From Phocaeicola_A sp963643925 (GTDB lineage Bacteria; Bacteroidota; Bacteroidia; Bacteroidales; Bacteroidaceae): DNA of 41,082 nt. The notes under the pieces were generated by a model that was given only the letters and a program-made list of their open reading frames with translations, was not told where the DNA came from and did no database searches. The stretch is from assembly GCA_963643925.1 (NCBI GenBank), contig CAVINS010000029.1, positions 1 to 41,082 of the forward strand, read 5' to 3'. The translations under genes and the position numbers were made by a program. Position 1 is the first letter of the stretch. Every line of letters begins with the position of its first letter. Below are positions 30,585-39,537 of this stretch, piece by piece.

Positions 30585-31580
30585 CTATTCGTCTACCGCA
30601 GATTCTTCCGACTTCGGAGCGGACTTCGATGTCTGTTTATCCTTCGATGCTGAGACTGTTTGCTCCTTCAGGAAAAGTCGCTTGAAGGGAGCCGGATAAG
30701 GAGTCTCGAACCTGAGCAGCTCTCCCGTGAGTGGGTGGTAGAAACAAAGTTTGAAGGCATGCAGGCCAAGTCGGCCCAGCGGGTCGTCACCGTTGCCATA
30801 CTTCACATCGCCCACGACGGGATGATGCAAATCCTGCATGTGCACACGGATTTGATTCTTCTTTCCTGTCTCCAGTTCCAGCTCCGTGAGCGTGTAGCCG
30901 TTCGCCCGCTTGATGACCCGATAGTGCGTGATGGCCTTTTCACCCCCATTGTCGATGGGCGACGAATAGGTCACAAACACCTTGTTGTCCTTCAGCCACG
31001 AAGTGACGATGCCGTTGTCCTGCTCCATCTCTCCCGAGAGCACTGCCACATAACGGCGGTCGGTGACGATGCGCTCCCAGTTGTCCTGCAGGTTGCGCTT
31101 AGTCTGCTCGTCCTTGGCAAACACCATCAGACCGGATGTGTCGCGGTCCAACCGGTGGACGATGAAGACACGGCGTCCTCGGCCCGACTTCTGTACATAA
31201 TCCGTGAGGATGGAATAGGCTGTGCGCTCCTTCTGCCTGTCCGTAGCGATGGAGAGCAGTCCCTCCCGCTTGTCTATTACTATGATGTAAGCGTCCTCGT
31301 AGACGATCTTCAGCAACGAACTGCGAAACTCCTTCTGTCCGCGTTGGTCGCTAATCTGCACCTTCATGCCCGGCTGCAGGGGGAAGTTATACTGTGTGGT
31401 GATCTTCTGGTCGACGTACACCACACGGTGTGTGAGCAGCGTCTTCACCTTCGTACGGCTGATGCCGCTCATCTTTTCCATCAGAAAAGTCATCAGTTCG
31501 GCAGGTTGAGTCACCGCAAAGGTGGTGAACTTCTGTGCGTAATGGGGCTTGTTGGCCCGCTCTTTATGAGTTCTGGACAT
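30585..31580 (-). CDS. RluA-family pseudouridine synthase
   Basis: A 331-residue enzyme isomerising specific uridines in rRNA or tRNA to pseudouridine. An N-terminal S4-like RNA-binding region (ISRTKVKTLLTHRVVYVDQK) precedes the catalytic domain with HRLDRDTSGLMVFAKD, which carries the catalytic Asp of RluA enzymes. Further family signs are RRYVAVLSG, TELELETGKKNQIRVHM and GDVKYGNG. The last 35 residues are a Ser/Lys-rich tail. It begins two bases after the rlmD-like gene, so the two RNA-modifying enzymes are one operon. The exact target uridine cannot be read from the sequence. Confidence 0.93.
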   Translation of the reverse strand: MSRTHKERANKPHYAQKFTTFAVTQPAELMTFLMEKMSGISRTKVKTLLTHRVVYVDQKITTQYNFPLQPGMKVQISDQRGQKEFRSSLLKIVYEDAYIIVIDKREGLLSIATDRQKERTAYSILTDYVQKSGRGRRVFIVHRLDRDTSGLMVFAKDEQTKRNLQDNWERIVTDRRYVAVLSGEMEQDNGIVTSWLKDNKVFVTYSSPIDNGGEKAITHYRVIKRANGYTLTELELETGKKNQIRVHMQDLHHPVVGDVKYGNGDDPLGRLGLHAFKLCFYHPLTGELLRFETPYPAPFKRLFLKEQTVSASKDKQTSKSAPKSEESAVDE

Positions 31581-31582
31581 AA

Positions 31583-33004
31583 TCAGTTACGTTTTTCGAG
31601 CAATACAATATTTTCCACGTGGTGGGTATGGGGGAACATGTCCACCGGCTGCACCGCCTCTATGCGATAGGCTGCGTCGAGCAGCTGCAGGTCGCGCGCC
31701 TGTGTGGCAGGGTTGCAGCTCACATACACAATCCGTCGGGGTGCGGCGAACAGGATGGTGTTCACCACATCACCGTGCATACCTGCCCGTGGAGGGTCAG
31801 TGATGATCACGTCCGGATGTCCGTGCTCATCGATAAACTCCTGCGTGAGGATGTCCTTCATGTCGCCGGCGAAGAACAGCGTGTTGCCGATGCCGTTGAT
31901 TTCGGAATTGACTTTCGCGTCCTCTATGGCCTCGGGCACATACTCGATGCCTATCATCTTGCGCGCCTTGGAAGCTACGAAGTTGGCAATGGTTCCCGTG
32001 CCCGTGTAGAGGTCGTACACCAACTCGTCGCCCGTGAGGTTGGCAAACTCGCGCACCTTACTATATAATATGTATGCTTGCTCGCTGTTGGTCTGATAGA
32101 ACGACTTCGGTCCCACCTTGAATCGCAGCCCCTCCATCTCCTCGAAGATGTGGTCCGTACCCTTGAAGGTAAGAACGTCGAGGTCCGTGATGGTGTCGTT
32201 GCACTTGTTGTTTACCACATAGAGCAGCGACGTGATCTGAGGGAACTTGTCCGCCAGGTGTTGCAATAGCTCCTTGAAGAGTGCCATCTCGCTGTCGTTC
32301 ACAATCTTGCACTGCATCAGCACCATCAGCTCGCCCGTGGACGAGGTGCGAATCATCATGTTTCGGAGCATACCCTCCTGCGTGCGTAGGTTGAAGAAAG
32401 GGTAGTTGTGCGCGTAGGCATAGTCACGCACGGTGTTGCGTATTTGGTTGGAGATGTCGTCCTGCAACCAGCACTTCTCGATGGCCAACACCTTGTCGAA
32501 GGCATTGGGGATATGGAAACCCACGGCGTTCATCTGGTCGTACACCACGTTCTGCGCCACCTCCTCCTCGGTGAGCCAGCGCTTGTTGGAGAAGGTGAAC
32601 TCCAGCTTGTTGCGGTAAAACTGCGTCTTCGCCGACCCCAAGATAGGCATCACGTTGTGCAGCTCCACCTTTCCGATGCGCGTCAGGTTGTCAATCACCT
32701 GCTGCTGTTTGTAGCGAATCTGCTCCTCGTAGGGCAGACATTGCCACTTGCATCCGCCGCACACTCCGTAGTGTTGGCAAAATGGGACTGCCCGCTGGGG
32801 CGAGTATGTATGGAATTTCACGGCCACCGCCTCGGCATAATGGTTCTTCTTGCGTTTAACCTGCAGATCCACCACATCGCCAGGCACCACGTAGGGCACA
32901 AAGACCACCAGGTCGTTCACCCTAGCCAGTGCCTTTCCTTCGGCAGCGACATCCGTTATAGTAACGTTTTCCAGTAATGGAAGTTCTTTTTTCTTTCTCG
33001 ACAT
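31583..33004 (-). CDS. rlmD: 23S rRNA (uracil-5-)-methyltransferase, RlmD/RumA-like
   Basis: A 473-residue SAM-dependent enzyme making 5-methyluridine in 23S rRNA. It has an N-terminal TRAM domain (about 10-65), an iron-sulfur cluster motif (Cys in FCQHYGVCGGCKWQC), a SAM-binding VYDLYTGTGTIANFVA, the DPPRAGMH motif and the nucleophilic Cys in YVSCNPATQARDL. This is the RumA (RlmD) arrangement, whereas TrmA lacks TRAM and cluster. The E. coli target U1939 is inferred from the family; RlmC-type specificity is not excluded. First gene of an operon with the RluA-like enzyme; a TATCTTTG box lies about 30 bases upstream. Confidence 0.9.
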   Translation of the reverse strand: MSRKKKELPLLENVTITDVAAEGKALARVNDLVVFVPYVVPGDVVDLQVKRKKNHYAEAVAVKFHTYSPQRAVPFCQHYGVCGGCKWQCLPYEEQIRYKQQQVIDNLTRIGKVELHNVMPILGSAKTQFYRNKLEFTFSNKRWLTEEEVAQNVVYDQMNAVGFHIPNAFDKVLAIEKCWLQDDISNQIRNTVRDYAYAHNYPFFNLRTQEGMLRNMMIRTSSTGELMVLMQCKIVNDSEMALFKELLQHLADKFPQITSLLYVVNNKCNDTITDLDVLTFKGTDHIFEEMEGLRFKVGPKSFYQTNSEQAYILYSKVREFANLTGDELVYDLYTGTGTIANFVASKARKMIGIEYVPEAIEDAKVNSEINGIGNTLFFAGDMKDILTQEFIDEHGHPDVIITDPPRAGMHGDVVNTILFAAPRRIVYVSCNPATQARDLQLLDAAYRIEAVQPVDMFPHTHHVENIVLLEKRN

Positions 33005-33031
33005 CCTAAGCCAATGTAATAATTATTTCTG

Positions 33032-33039
33032 CAAAGATA
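33032..33039 (-). promoter_or_regulatory. -7 promoter box of the rlmD-rluA operon
   Basis: TATCTTTG on the minus strand, about 28 bases upstream of the rlmD start. No clear -33 element. Confidence 0.5.
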
Positions 33040-33143
33040 GGTATTTTTTGGAAATAATTCGCGCCGGAGGCAAACTTCTCGTAAAATATACATTTTGCTG
33101 ATATTTTTTTGACAGAATACTTTTTTATATCTTTAATAATTCA

Positions 33144-33151
33144 TAGATTTG
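33144..33151 (+). promoter_or_regulatory. -7 promoter box of ppdK
   Basis: TAGATTTG on the plus strand in a very AT-rich stretch, with a leader of about 50 bases. Confidence 0.45.
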
Positions 33152-33201
33152 CTCTTACAAAGCAATAAGTAATTATTGGACTAATACCTAAATATTAAAT
33201 T

Positions 33202-35922
33202 ATGAATGAGAAAAGAGTGTATACTTTCGGTAATGGACAAGCCGAAGGTAGAGCTGACATGCGCAACTTGCTTGGCGGCAAGGGCGCTAACTTGGCTGAG
33301 ATGAATCTTATCGGGGTTCCCGTTCCTCCGGGGTTCACTATTACAACAGAAGTTTGTAATGAGTACTACGCAGAAGGCAAGGATAAAGTTGTCGAGTTGC
33401 TGAAAGATGACGTGGAGAAGGCCGTAAGACACATCGAGACATTGATGAAGTCGAAGTTTGGAGACGTGGAGAACCCATTGCTCGTATCCGTACGGTCAGG
33501 CGCCAGAGCTTCCATGCCTGGCATGATGGACACCATCCTGAACCTGGGACTTAACGACGAAGTGGTGGAAGGCTTGACCCGCAAGACCGGCAACGCCCGC
33601 TTCGCATGGGACTCATACCGCCGCTTCGTGCAGATGTATGGCGACGTGGTGTTGGGTATGAAACCGACCAACAAGGACGACATCGATCCGTTCGAGGCCA
33701 TCATCGAAGAAGTGAAAGCCGCCCGCGGTGTGAAGCTGGACAACGAGCTGAACGTGGACGACCTGAAGCAGTTGGTCGTGAAGTTCAAACAAGCCGTGAA
33801 GTCCAACACCGGCAAGGACTTCCCTACCGACACCTACGAACAGTTGTGGGGTGCCATCTGCGCCGTGTTCGACTCATGGATGAACGAGCGCGCTATCCTC
33901 TACCGGAAGATGGAAGGCATACCGGCTGAATGGGGTACCGCCGTGTCCGTGCAGGCAATGGTATTCGGCAACATGGGCGACACGTCCGCTACAGGCGTTT
34001 GCTTCTCGCGCGACGCTGCCACCGGCGAAGACCTGTTCAACGGCGAATATTTGATTAATGCCCAGGGCGAGGACGTGGTAGCCGGCATCCGCACACCGCA
34101 ACAGATCACCATCGAGGGTTCCAAACGTTGGGCTCAGCTGGCAGGCATCGACGAGGAGACACGTGCCTCGAAATACCCCTCTATGGAGGAGGCTATGCCC
34201 GAGATCTACAAGGAGTTGGACGCCATCCAGACAAAACTGGAGAACCACTACCGCGACATGCAGGACATGGAGTTCACCGTACAGGAGGGCAAGTTGTGGT
34301 TCCTGCAGACACGTAACGGCAAACGCACCGGCGCTGCCATGGTGAAGATTGCCATGGACCTGCTGCGCCAAGGCATGATCGACGAGAAGACCGCCTTGCT
34401 GCGTGTGGAGCCCAACAAGCTCGACGAACTGCTGCACCCGGTATTCGATAAAGAGGCTCTTAAGAAAGCCAAAGTCATCGCAAAAGGTCTGCCCGCTTCT
34501 CCGGGTGCCGCTTGCGGACGCATCGTCTTCTTTGCCGACGACGCTGCCAAATGGGCTGCCGACGGCCACAAGGTGGTGATGGTACGCATCGAGACCTCGC
34601 CCGAAGACCTGGCAGGCATGCAGGTTGCCGAAGGCATCCTGACGGCCCGTGGCGGTATGACCTCTCACGCTGCCGTTGTGGCTCGTGGTATGGGTAAATG
34701 CTGCGTTTCCGGTGCCGGTTGCCTCAACATCAACTACAAGGAGCGCACCGTGGAGGTCGACAACGTGAAACTGAAAGAGGGCGACTTCATCTCGCTGAAC
34801 GGTACCACCGGACAGGTTTACGAAGGCCAGGTGGACACCAAGGCTGCCGAGGTGTCGGGCGACTTTGCCGAGCTGATGAAACTCTGCGACAAATATACAC
34901 GTCTGCATGTGCGCACCAACGCCGACACACCGCATGACGCACAGGTGGCCCGCAACTTTGGTGCCGTAGGCATCGGCCTCTGTCGCACGGAGCACATGTT
35001 CTTCGAAGGTGAGAAGATCAAAGCCATGCGCGAGATGATTCTGTCCGAGACGGCAGAAGGTCGCCGCAAAGCTTTGCTGAAGATCCTCCCCTATCAGTTG
35101 GCCGACTTCAAGGGCATCTTCACCGCTATGGCCGGATTCCCTGTGACCGTCCGCTTGCTCGATCCGCCTTTGCACGAATTCGTTCCCCACGATGAGAAGG
35201 GACAGCGCGAGATGGCCGTAGCCATGAACGTAAGCCTCGCCTACATACAGAAACGTGTGGAAGCTCTGAAGGAGCAGAACCCGATGCTCGGTCACCGTGG
35301 TTGCCGTCTGGGCAACACCTATCCCGAGATTACACAGATGCAAACACGTGCCATCCTGGGTGCGGCACTCGACTTGAAGAAAGAGGGCATCGAGGCATTC
35401 CCCGAGATTATGGTTCCGCTCACAGGTATCCTCTACGAGTTCGAGGCACAAGAGAAGGTCATCCGTGCCGAGGCAGCCAAGCTCTTCGAGGAGCGTGGCG
35501 ACAGCATTCCGTTCAAGGTAGGTACGATGATTGAGATTCCGCGTGCTGCGCTGACAGCCAACCGCATCGCCACCAAGGCAGAGTTCTTCTCCTTCGGTAC
35601 GAACGACTTGACCCAAATGACCTTCGGATACTCTCGCGACGACATCGCATCGTTCCTCCCCATCTACTTGGAGAAGAAGATTCTGAAGGTAGACCCCTTC
35701 CAGGTTCTCGATCAGAACGGTGTAGGCCAGTTGGTAGAGATGGCTGTACAGAAAGGCCGTTCCGTACGTCCTGACCTGAAGTGCGGCATCTGCGGTGAGC
35801 ATGGCGGTGAGCCTTCATCCGTGAAGTTCTGCCATCGTGTAGGTCTCAACTACGTCTCCTGCTCTCCGTTCCGCGTGCCCATAGCAAGACTTGCCGCCGC
35901 GCAGGCTGCTGTTGAAGAGTAA
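33202..35922 (+). CDS. ppdK: Pyruvate, phosphate dikinase
   Basis: A 906-residue enzyme interconverting PEP, AMP and PPi with pyruvate, ATP and Pi, central to PEP metabolism in anaerobes. Order: N-terminal ATP-grasp nucleotide-binding domain (GGKGANLAEM; SVRSGARASMPGMMDTILNL), phosphohistidine domain with catalytic His in GGMTSHAAVVARGMG, and a C-terminal PEP-binding barrel with RTEHMFF, the FGTNDLTQMTFGYSRDD motif and the catalytic Cys in CGICGEHGG. The AMP-linked SARASMPGMMDT wording and about 900-residue length separate it from PEP synthase. Monocistronic: AT-rich promoter region upstream and strong terminator downstream. Confidence 0.97.
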   Translation: MNEKRVYTFGNGQAEGRADMRNLLGGKGANLAEMNLIGVPVPPGFTITTEVCNEYYAEGKDKVVELLKDDVEKAVRHIETLMKSKFGDVENPLLVSVRSGARASMPGMMDTILNLGLNDEVVEGLTRKTGNARFAWDSYRRFVQMYGDVVLGMKPTNKDDIDPFEAIIEEVKAARGVKLDNELNVDDLKQLVVKFKQAVKSNTGKDFPTDTYEQLWGAICAVFDSWMNERAILYRKMEGIPAEWGTAVSVQAMVFGNMGDTSATGVCFSRDAATGEDLFNGEYLINAQGEDVVAGIRTPQQITIEGSKRWAQLAGIDEETRASKYPSMEEAMPEIYKELDAIQTKLENHYRDMQDMEFTVQEGKLWFLQTRNGKRTGAAMVKIAMDLLRQGMIDEKTALLRVEPNKLDELLHPVFDKEALKKAKVIAKGLPASPGAACGRIVFFADDAAKWAADGHKVVMVRIETSPEDLAGMQVAEGILTARGGMTSHAAVVARGMGKCCVSGAGCLNINYKERTVEVDNVKLKEGDFISLNGTTGQVYEGQVDTKAAEVSGDFAELMKLCDKYTRLHVRTNADTPHDAQVARNFGAVGIGLCRTEHMFFEGEKIKAMREMILSETAEGRRKALLKILPYQLADFKGIFTAMAGFPVTVRLLDPPLHEFVPHDEKGQREMAVAMNVSLAYIQKRVEALKEQNPMLGHRGCRLGNTYPEITQMQTRAILGAALDLKKEGIEAFPEIMVPLTGILYEFEAQEKVIRAEAAKLFEERGDSIPFKVGTMIEIPRAALTANRIATKAEFFSFGTNDLTQMTFGYSRDDIASFLPIYLEKKILKVDPFQVLDQNGVGQLVEMAVQKGRSVRPDLKCGICGEHGGEPSSVKFCHRVGLNYVSCSPFRVPIARLAAAQAAVEE

Positions 35923-35952
35923 ACGACAGAATGCTTATAATTAGTGAAACAC

Positions 35953-35995
35953 GAGGCAAGGGTCTGAAAAACAGGCTCTTGCCTCTTTTCTTTTT
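35953..35995 (+). terminator. Rho-independent terminator of ppdK
   Basis: GAGGCAAG (35953-35960) pairs with CTTGCCTC (35978-35985), extended inside by a GTCTG/CAGGC-like stem around AAAAA, and followed by TTTTCTTTTT. Confidence 0.9.
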
Positions 35996-36090
35996 ACGTA
36001 CGCTCTGCTCGTTTCGGAAGCAACACATGAGGCAAACCCCGATGAACCAATGATAAGTATCGAGCAGCTTGAAACAGTCCTTCCCGAAAT

Positions 36091-36558
36091 AGAATGGCAA
36101 CGGCAGAACGAGCCGATTGCTGATGAACCTCCTGCAAATGGAATTTGACGTATTGCCTACAAAAGTGTTGAAGGAAGACAAGGCTGAGTACATTCAGGCT
36201 TTGATAGACACAAGGAAAGAAGAAAACATCGACATCTTTGTTGACTACATGACAGAGCTGCATTGTCGCCATTTGAAGTCAGACATAGACCAATACATCA
36301 GTTCTACAACCGAGAAATTGTTCGATAAAGCTGCTATGACTAAGAAAATGGTCGATAAAGCCCTCTTTGGCAGAGAAACTGGTCGATATTTTAGTCTTTA
36401 TGGCCGACAAACAAGAAATCACTACGGACAACATCGTCGCCCAATTTGGTTTTACCGCCACTACCGCCAAGCGCTACATGCGCCAACTCACCGAGTTCGG
36501 CTATCTTGAAGCACATGGTGGTAACAAGAATCGAAGCTATAGCATGCTTGAAGATTAA
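36091..36558 (+). pseudogene. Decayed Fic-family gene (3' part, frameshifted)
   Basis: The C-terminal half of a Fic AMP-transferase-like protein. The frame opening with GNGRTSRLLMNLLQME is the end of the Fic core HPFxDGNGR, but the HPF part is not readable and an in-frame TAG lies two codons before GNGR. The frame runs through VLPTKVLKEDKAEYIQALI and FVDYMTELHCRHLKSDID to TKK, then the natural continuation WSIKPSLAEKLVDIL lies one base out of phase, so a one-base indel must sit in the A-run at about 36345-36348. The last part (TATTAKRYMRQLTEFGYLEA) is the winged helix usual at the C-terminus of long Fic proteins. The 5' half is missing. Confidence 0.8.
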
Positions 36559-36758
36559 GACAATATGAGGCAATTTAAAAATTCGTGTTAGAAAGGAAAC
36601 CTTTGACAGGGGAAACAAAGGAACAAACACTTCCTCGGTCGAACGTTCCTCATAGATGAATGCAAGCATATCGCTCACTGCCATTGGCTTCGCCTTCCTC
36701 CTTCGCCCTTCGACGTTTCAGTATATCTTTTGAAAGGATTGCATCATCATCATGTGCT

Positions 36759-37157
36759 CTATGCTATACCTGTCAGCTCTATTTCGAATATCAGTGTGGA
36801 GCCGCCGGGGATGCCGGGCTGCGAGAACTTGCCGTAGCCCATCTCGGCAGGAACGTAGACTTCCCACTTGTCGCCCACGCACATCTGCTGCATGGCAATT
36901 ATCCAACCCTCAATGAGGTCGCACAGGCGAATGGCGAGCGGTGCTCCGCCCCGACTGCTGTCGAACTGTTTGCCATCGATGGTCCTTCCGGTATAGTGTG
37001 CCGTCACTATGCTGCGTGGTGAGGGATGAACACCATCGTTCTTCCCCTCGGACAACACCTTATACAATATACCCTTTGGAAGCGCCTTCACTCCCTCTTC
37101 CTTGGCTTTCGCCGTCAGCCAATCCTTGTTGGCCTGTATGTATTCACGTTTGTTCAT
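36759..37157 (-). CDS. FKBP-type peptidyl-prolyl isomerase, cytoplasmic
   Basis: A 132-residue prolyl isomerase assisting protein folding. A short helical N-terminus (NKREYIQANKDWLTAKAKEEG) is followed by one FKBP domain: VTAHYTGRTIDGKQFDSS, IRLCDLIEGW where the family has FxLxxVIxGW, VGDKWEVYVPAEMGYG, GIPGGSTLIFEIELTGI. There is no signal peptide or lipobox, unlike many Bacteroidetes FKBPs, so it is probably cytosolic. A -7 box lies at 37291-37298, implying a leader of about 130 bases. About 200 bases downstream, up to the Fic remnant, hold nothing I can identify. Confidence 0.92.
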   Translation of the reverse strand: MNKREYIQANKDWLTAKAKEEGVKALPKGILYKVLSEGKNDGVHPSPRSIVTAHYTGRTIDGKQFDSSRGGAPLAIRLCDLIEGWIIAMQQMCVGDKWEVYVPAEMGYGKFSQPGIPGGSTLIFEIELTGIA

Positions 37158-37290
37158 CGCTGGGTTATCGTTCTCTGATTAAGTTCCGAGGACAGCGCCT
37201 GCCGAAGAGCCTTCGGTACCGTCCGGTGCGAAGGTAAGCAATCCGTACAGGATTTCTTGTTCTAAACTTCTTTGTTTTCTATTTCGGCTG

Positions 37291-37298
37291 CAAAGATA
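37291..37298 (-). promoter_or_regulatory. -7 promoter box of the FKBP gene
   Basis: TATCTTTG on the minus strand in an AT-rich stretch between FKBP and umuC. Confidence 0.45.
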
Positions 37299-37387
37299 CC
37301 ACCTTCAAACGAAATCTTTTTGCGTAGAGGTGAATATTCCGGTGATTTGTGTATATTTGCCGTGGACAAACTCTGAATGAGCCTGAT

Positions 37388-38686
37388 TTACGACGTCAAT
37401 GGATGCTTTTCAGAAGATGATATCCCTACCGTCAGCAGCTCGTCGGCATCGGTGAGGTAGTTACCGCTTCGGTGGTCGCACTTCACCTTCCATGCTTGCT
37501 TGTCGTCGCCCTCTGCGGCCATTTGTATAGTCTTCAAGCCATATCGGCGGTTGATGTTGTCTATCGTCCGCATCAGGCGGGCACGCTCGGGACGGTTCCG
37601 TATAGGGTCGAAGAGGTTGCCCTCGATGCTCTCATCGGTTTGGATGTCGCTCACGACGACACCGGAGCGCTTGTACTGTATCCCCTCGCGCCAGATGCTC
37701 CGCAAGGCTTGGATGGCGGCGCCGGCTATCTCCAGCGTGTCGCTTGTGGGTACCAGGAGCGAGACGGTGGCGGAGTTGTCGTACTGCGGAAGGTCCTCGC
37801 GGAAGCGGTTGCTGGCGATGAAGACTGTGACGCTCTTGGCTCCCGACGCCTGTCCGCGGAGTTTGTTGGCACAGCTGCTGGCAAAGGTAGCGATGGAAGC
37901 TTTCAGGGAATCGAAGTCCGTCACCATCTCGCCAAAGCTACGTGAGGTGCAGATGGTCTTCTTTTGGTGAATCTCGGCAGTGTCGATGCACGGATGTCCG
38001 TTGAGTTCGAGCCACGTCTGCACGCCGGGCTTGGTGAGGTGCGAGCGCACCCACGACTCGCTCCTGTCGGCAAAATCCAAAGGTGTGCGGATGCCGTGGT
38101 ACTCCAGCTTGGCAAGTGTCTGCCGGCCGATGCCCCACACGTCGTCCAGCGGGAAGAGGCTGAGGGCCTTCCGGCGCTTCTCGTCCGTGTCTATCATGCA
38201 CACTCCCTGGTAACCCTTGTATTGCTTGGCAAACTTGCTGCCCATCTTGGCCAAAGTCTTTGTCGGAGCGATGCCCACGCTCACAGGGATGTCAGTGTAG
38301 AGCAATATCTTGTCCTTCAGCTGGCGCATCATCTCCACTAGGTCGAAGTGCTCCGCGTAGCCCCGCAGGTCGCAGAAGCTCTCGTCGATGCTGTATTGCT
38401 CCACATGGCTGACGCTCTCGCGCATGATGCTGACGATGCGTTTGCTCATGGCGGCATAGAGCATCATGTTGGAGGAGAAGACATGTACCTTATTATGCGT
38501 CACGATATCCTTCACCTTGAAGACAGGGTCGCCACGGTGCAACCCTAAGGCTTTGGCTTCTGGGGTGAGCGCCACGATGCAGCCGTCGTTGCTCGAAAGC
38601 ACGACCACGGGTTTCCCCCTCAAGCCCGGGTGGAACACCTTTTCCACCGAGCAGAAGAAGCTGTTGCAGTCTACGAGAGCGAACAT
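37388..38686 (-). CDS. umuC: DNA polymerase V catalytic subunit (UmuC)
   Basis: A 432-residue Y-family translesion polymerase that, with processed UmuD, copies damaged DNA at the cost of mutations. It starts at the palm with FALVDCNSFFCSVEKVF (first catalytic Asp), has VVVLSSNDGCIVA, the acidic pair in YSIDESFCDL, SVGIAPTKTLAKM and a helix-hairpin-helix WGIGRQTLAKLEYHGI, then the little-finger domain (RSFGEMVTDFDSLKASI). The C-terminal DUF4113-like segment typical of UmuC is present (RYGLKTIQMAAEG, then WKVKCDHRSGNYLT). It starts four bases after umuD, so the two are cotranslated. Control is probably through the umuD promoter. Confidence 0.95.
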   Translation of the reverse strand: MFALVDCNSFFCSVEKVFHPGLRGKPVVVLSSNDGCIVALTPEAKALGLHRGDPVFKVKDIVTHNKVHVFSSNMMLYAAMSKRIVSIMRESVSHVEQYSIDESFCDLRGYAEHFDLVEMMRQLKDKILLYTDIPVSVGIAPTKTLAKMGSKFAKQYKGYQGVCMIDTDEKRRKALSLFPLDDVWGIGRQTLAKLEYHGIRTPLDFADRSESWVRSHLTKPGVQTWLELNGHPCIDTAEIHQKKTICTSRSFGEMVTDFDSLKASIATFASSCANKLRGQASGAKSVTVFIASNRFREDLPQYDNSATVSLLVPTSDTLEIAGAAIQALRSIWREGIQYKRSGVVVSDIQTDESIEGNLFDPIRNRPERARLMRTIDNINRRYGLKTIQMAAEGDDKQAWKVKCDHRSGNYLTDADELLTVGISSSEKHPLTS

Positions 38687-38690
38687 AGCG

Positions 38691-39338
38691 TCATCTCCTT
38701 GTCTTATGGATTACGTACGTCACCACGCCCCAAATGGAGAAGTCGTCATTCTCGGTGACGCGGATTTCGGGATAGTTGGGGTTGGCAGGAATGAGCCACC
38801 CTTCGCCGTCGTTGCGCTTCTCGAACCGTTTGAGGGTGTATTCGCCGTTGAGCTCGCACACGGCCACTTCCGAGGGTGTTGGGGTGCGGTTGCTCTTGTC
38901 CACGATGATGATGTCGCCGCTGTGAATGTCGGCATCTATCATCGAGTCGCCCTCCACGCGGATGAGGTAGCTGGCGTTGGGGTGCGGACAGATCATGCGC
39001 AGCAGGTCGACGTCCTGGCTCTTCTCGTCATTGTCGAGCGGAATGGGGAATCCGGCCTTGATGCCGAGGTCGAAGTATGGCAAGTGGATTTCCCCTACCG
39101 TTGCCGCGGGATAGACGGTGCCTATCTTGCCAAACGCCGTTTCCGCTCCACCCTCTATGGTCTTTTCGATGCAAGCCTTGATGAAGTCGGTCTTGCTCGC
39201 CTGACTGTCTATGGCCTTTGCCATCGGTCCTGGTGCGCGAAAGGTGTAGAGCTTGCTGTCGGTGGAAGGTCGTCCGGCACCGGGGCGCGCCCCGCCGTGC
39301 TTGCCTTTCTTTTGGGGTATATTGTTCTCTTCTGCCAT
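38691..39338 (-). CDS. umuD: UmuD-like self-cleaving S24 protein with putative DNA-binding N-terminus
   Basis: A 215-residue LexA/UmuD-family protein. The C-terminal S24 peptidase has a cleavage site Ala95-Gly96 (IKAGFPIP), catalytic Ser132 in EGDSMIDA and Lys170 in EYTLKRF; spacings 36 and 38 match UmuD. E. coli UmuD has only about 24 residues before its site; this one has 95. They include a basic HGGARPGAGRP motif (residues 14-23), resembling an AT-hook-like tail, and a ribbon-helix-helix-like segment SKLYTFRAPGPMAKAIDSQA (28-47) plus helix. RecA-stimulated cleavage would thus separate a DNA-binding piece from a UmuD'-like piece. Start 39338 is chosen because the longer ATG at 39377 overlaps the -7 box. 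Confidence 0.88.
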   Translation of the reverse strand: MAEENNIPQKKGKHGGARPGAGRPSTDSKLYTFRAPGPMAKAIDSQASKTDFIKACIEKTIEGGAETAFGKIGTVYPAATVGEIHLPYFDLGIKAGFPIPLDNDEKSQDVDLLRMICPHPNASYLIRVEGDSMIDADIHSGDIIIVDKSNRTPTPSEVAVCELNGEYTLKRFEKRNDGEGWLIPANPNYPEIRVTENDDFSIWGVVTYVIHKTRR

Positions 39339-39374
39339 ATTCTTGCGTGCTTCTTTACTTTGGTAAACCGTTTG

Positions 39375-39382
39375 CAAAGGTA
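39375..39382 (-). promoter_or_regulatory. -7 promoter box of umuDC
   Basis: TACCTTTG on the minus strand, placing the transcript start about 30 bases before the chosen umuD ATG. Confidence 0.6.
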
Positions 39383-39392
39383 CGGAATTATC

Positions 39393-39416
39393 TTGATAAC
39401 CGTATTACGCTATCAA
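39393..39416. promoter_or_regulatory. Candidate operator at the umuDC promoter
   Basis: TTGATA (39393-39398) and TATCAA (39411-39416) form a perfect inverted repeat with a 12-base spacer, 11 bases upstream of the -7 box and so overlapping the -33 region. A dimeric repressor bound here would block transcription. The regulator is not known; UmuD itself is a candidate. Confidence 0.4.
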
Positions 39417-39480
39417 CCTTTAACCTCGTGACATGTGATTTTCATGCCATAAACGGCAGAACGACCGCATAAACACGCGA

Positions 39481-39510
39481 AAAGCCGACCCACTTCCGAG
39501 TGAGCCGGCC
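39481..39510 (-). terminator. Rho-independent terminator of the flavodoxin operon
   Basis: On the minus strand GCCGGCTCACT pairs with AGTGGGTCGGC (two G-U pairs, none unpaired) around a CGGA loop, followed by TTTT. The G-U pairs form only on the minus strand, which fixes the direction. Confidence 0.8.
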
Positions 39511-39537
39511 ATTATCGTATTTGAAAATCCGAAGCGT

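Noticed and set aside
33874..35802. Very long minus-strand open frame opposite ppdK
   Set aside because: It is a shadow of the ppdK coding strand with biased composition; no domain or promoter supports it.
36560..36758. Minus-strand open frames between FKBP and the Fic remnant
   Set aside because: Short, without family motifs, and simply downstream of the FKBP stop; nothing supports a gene.
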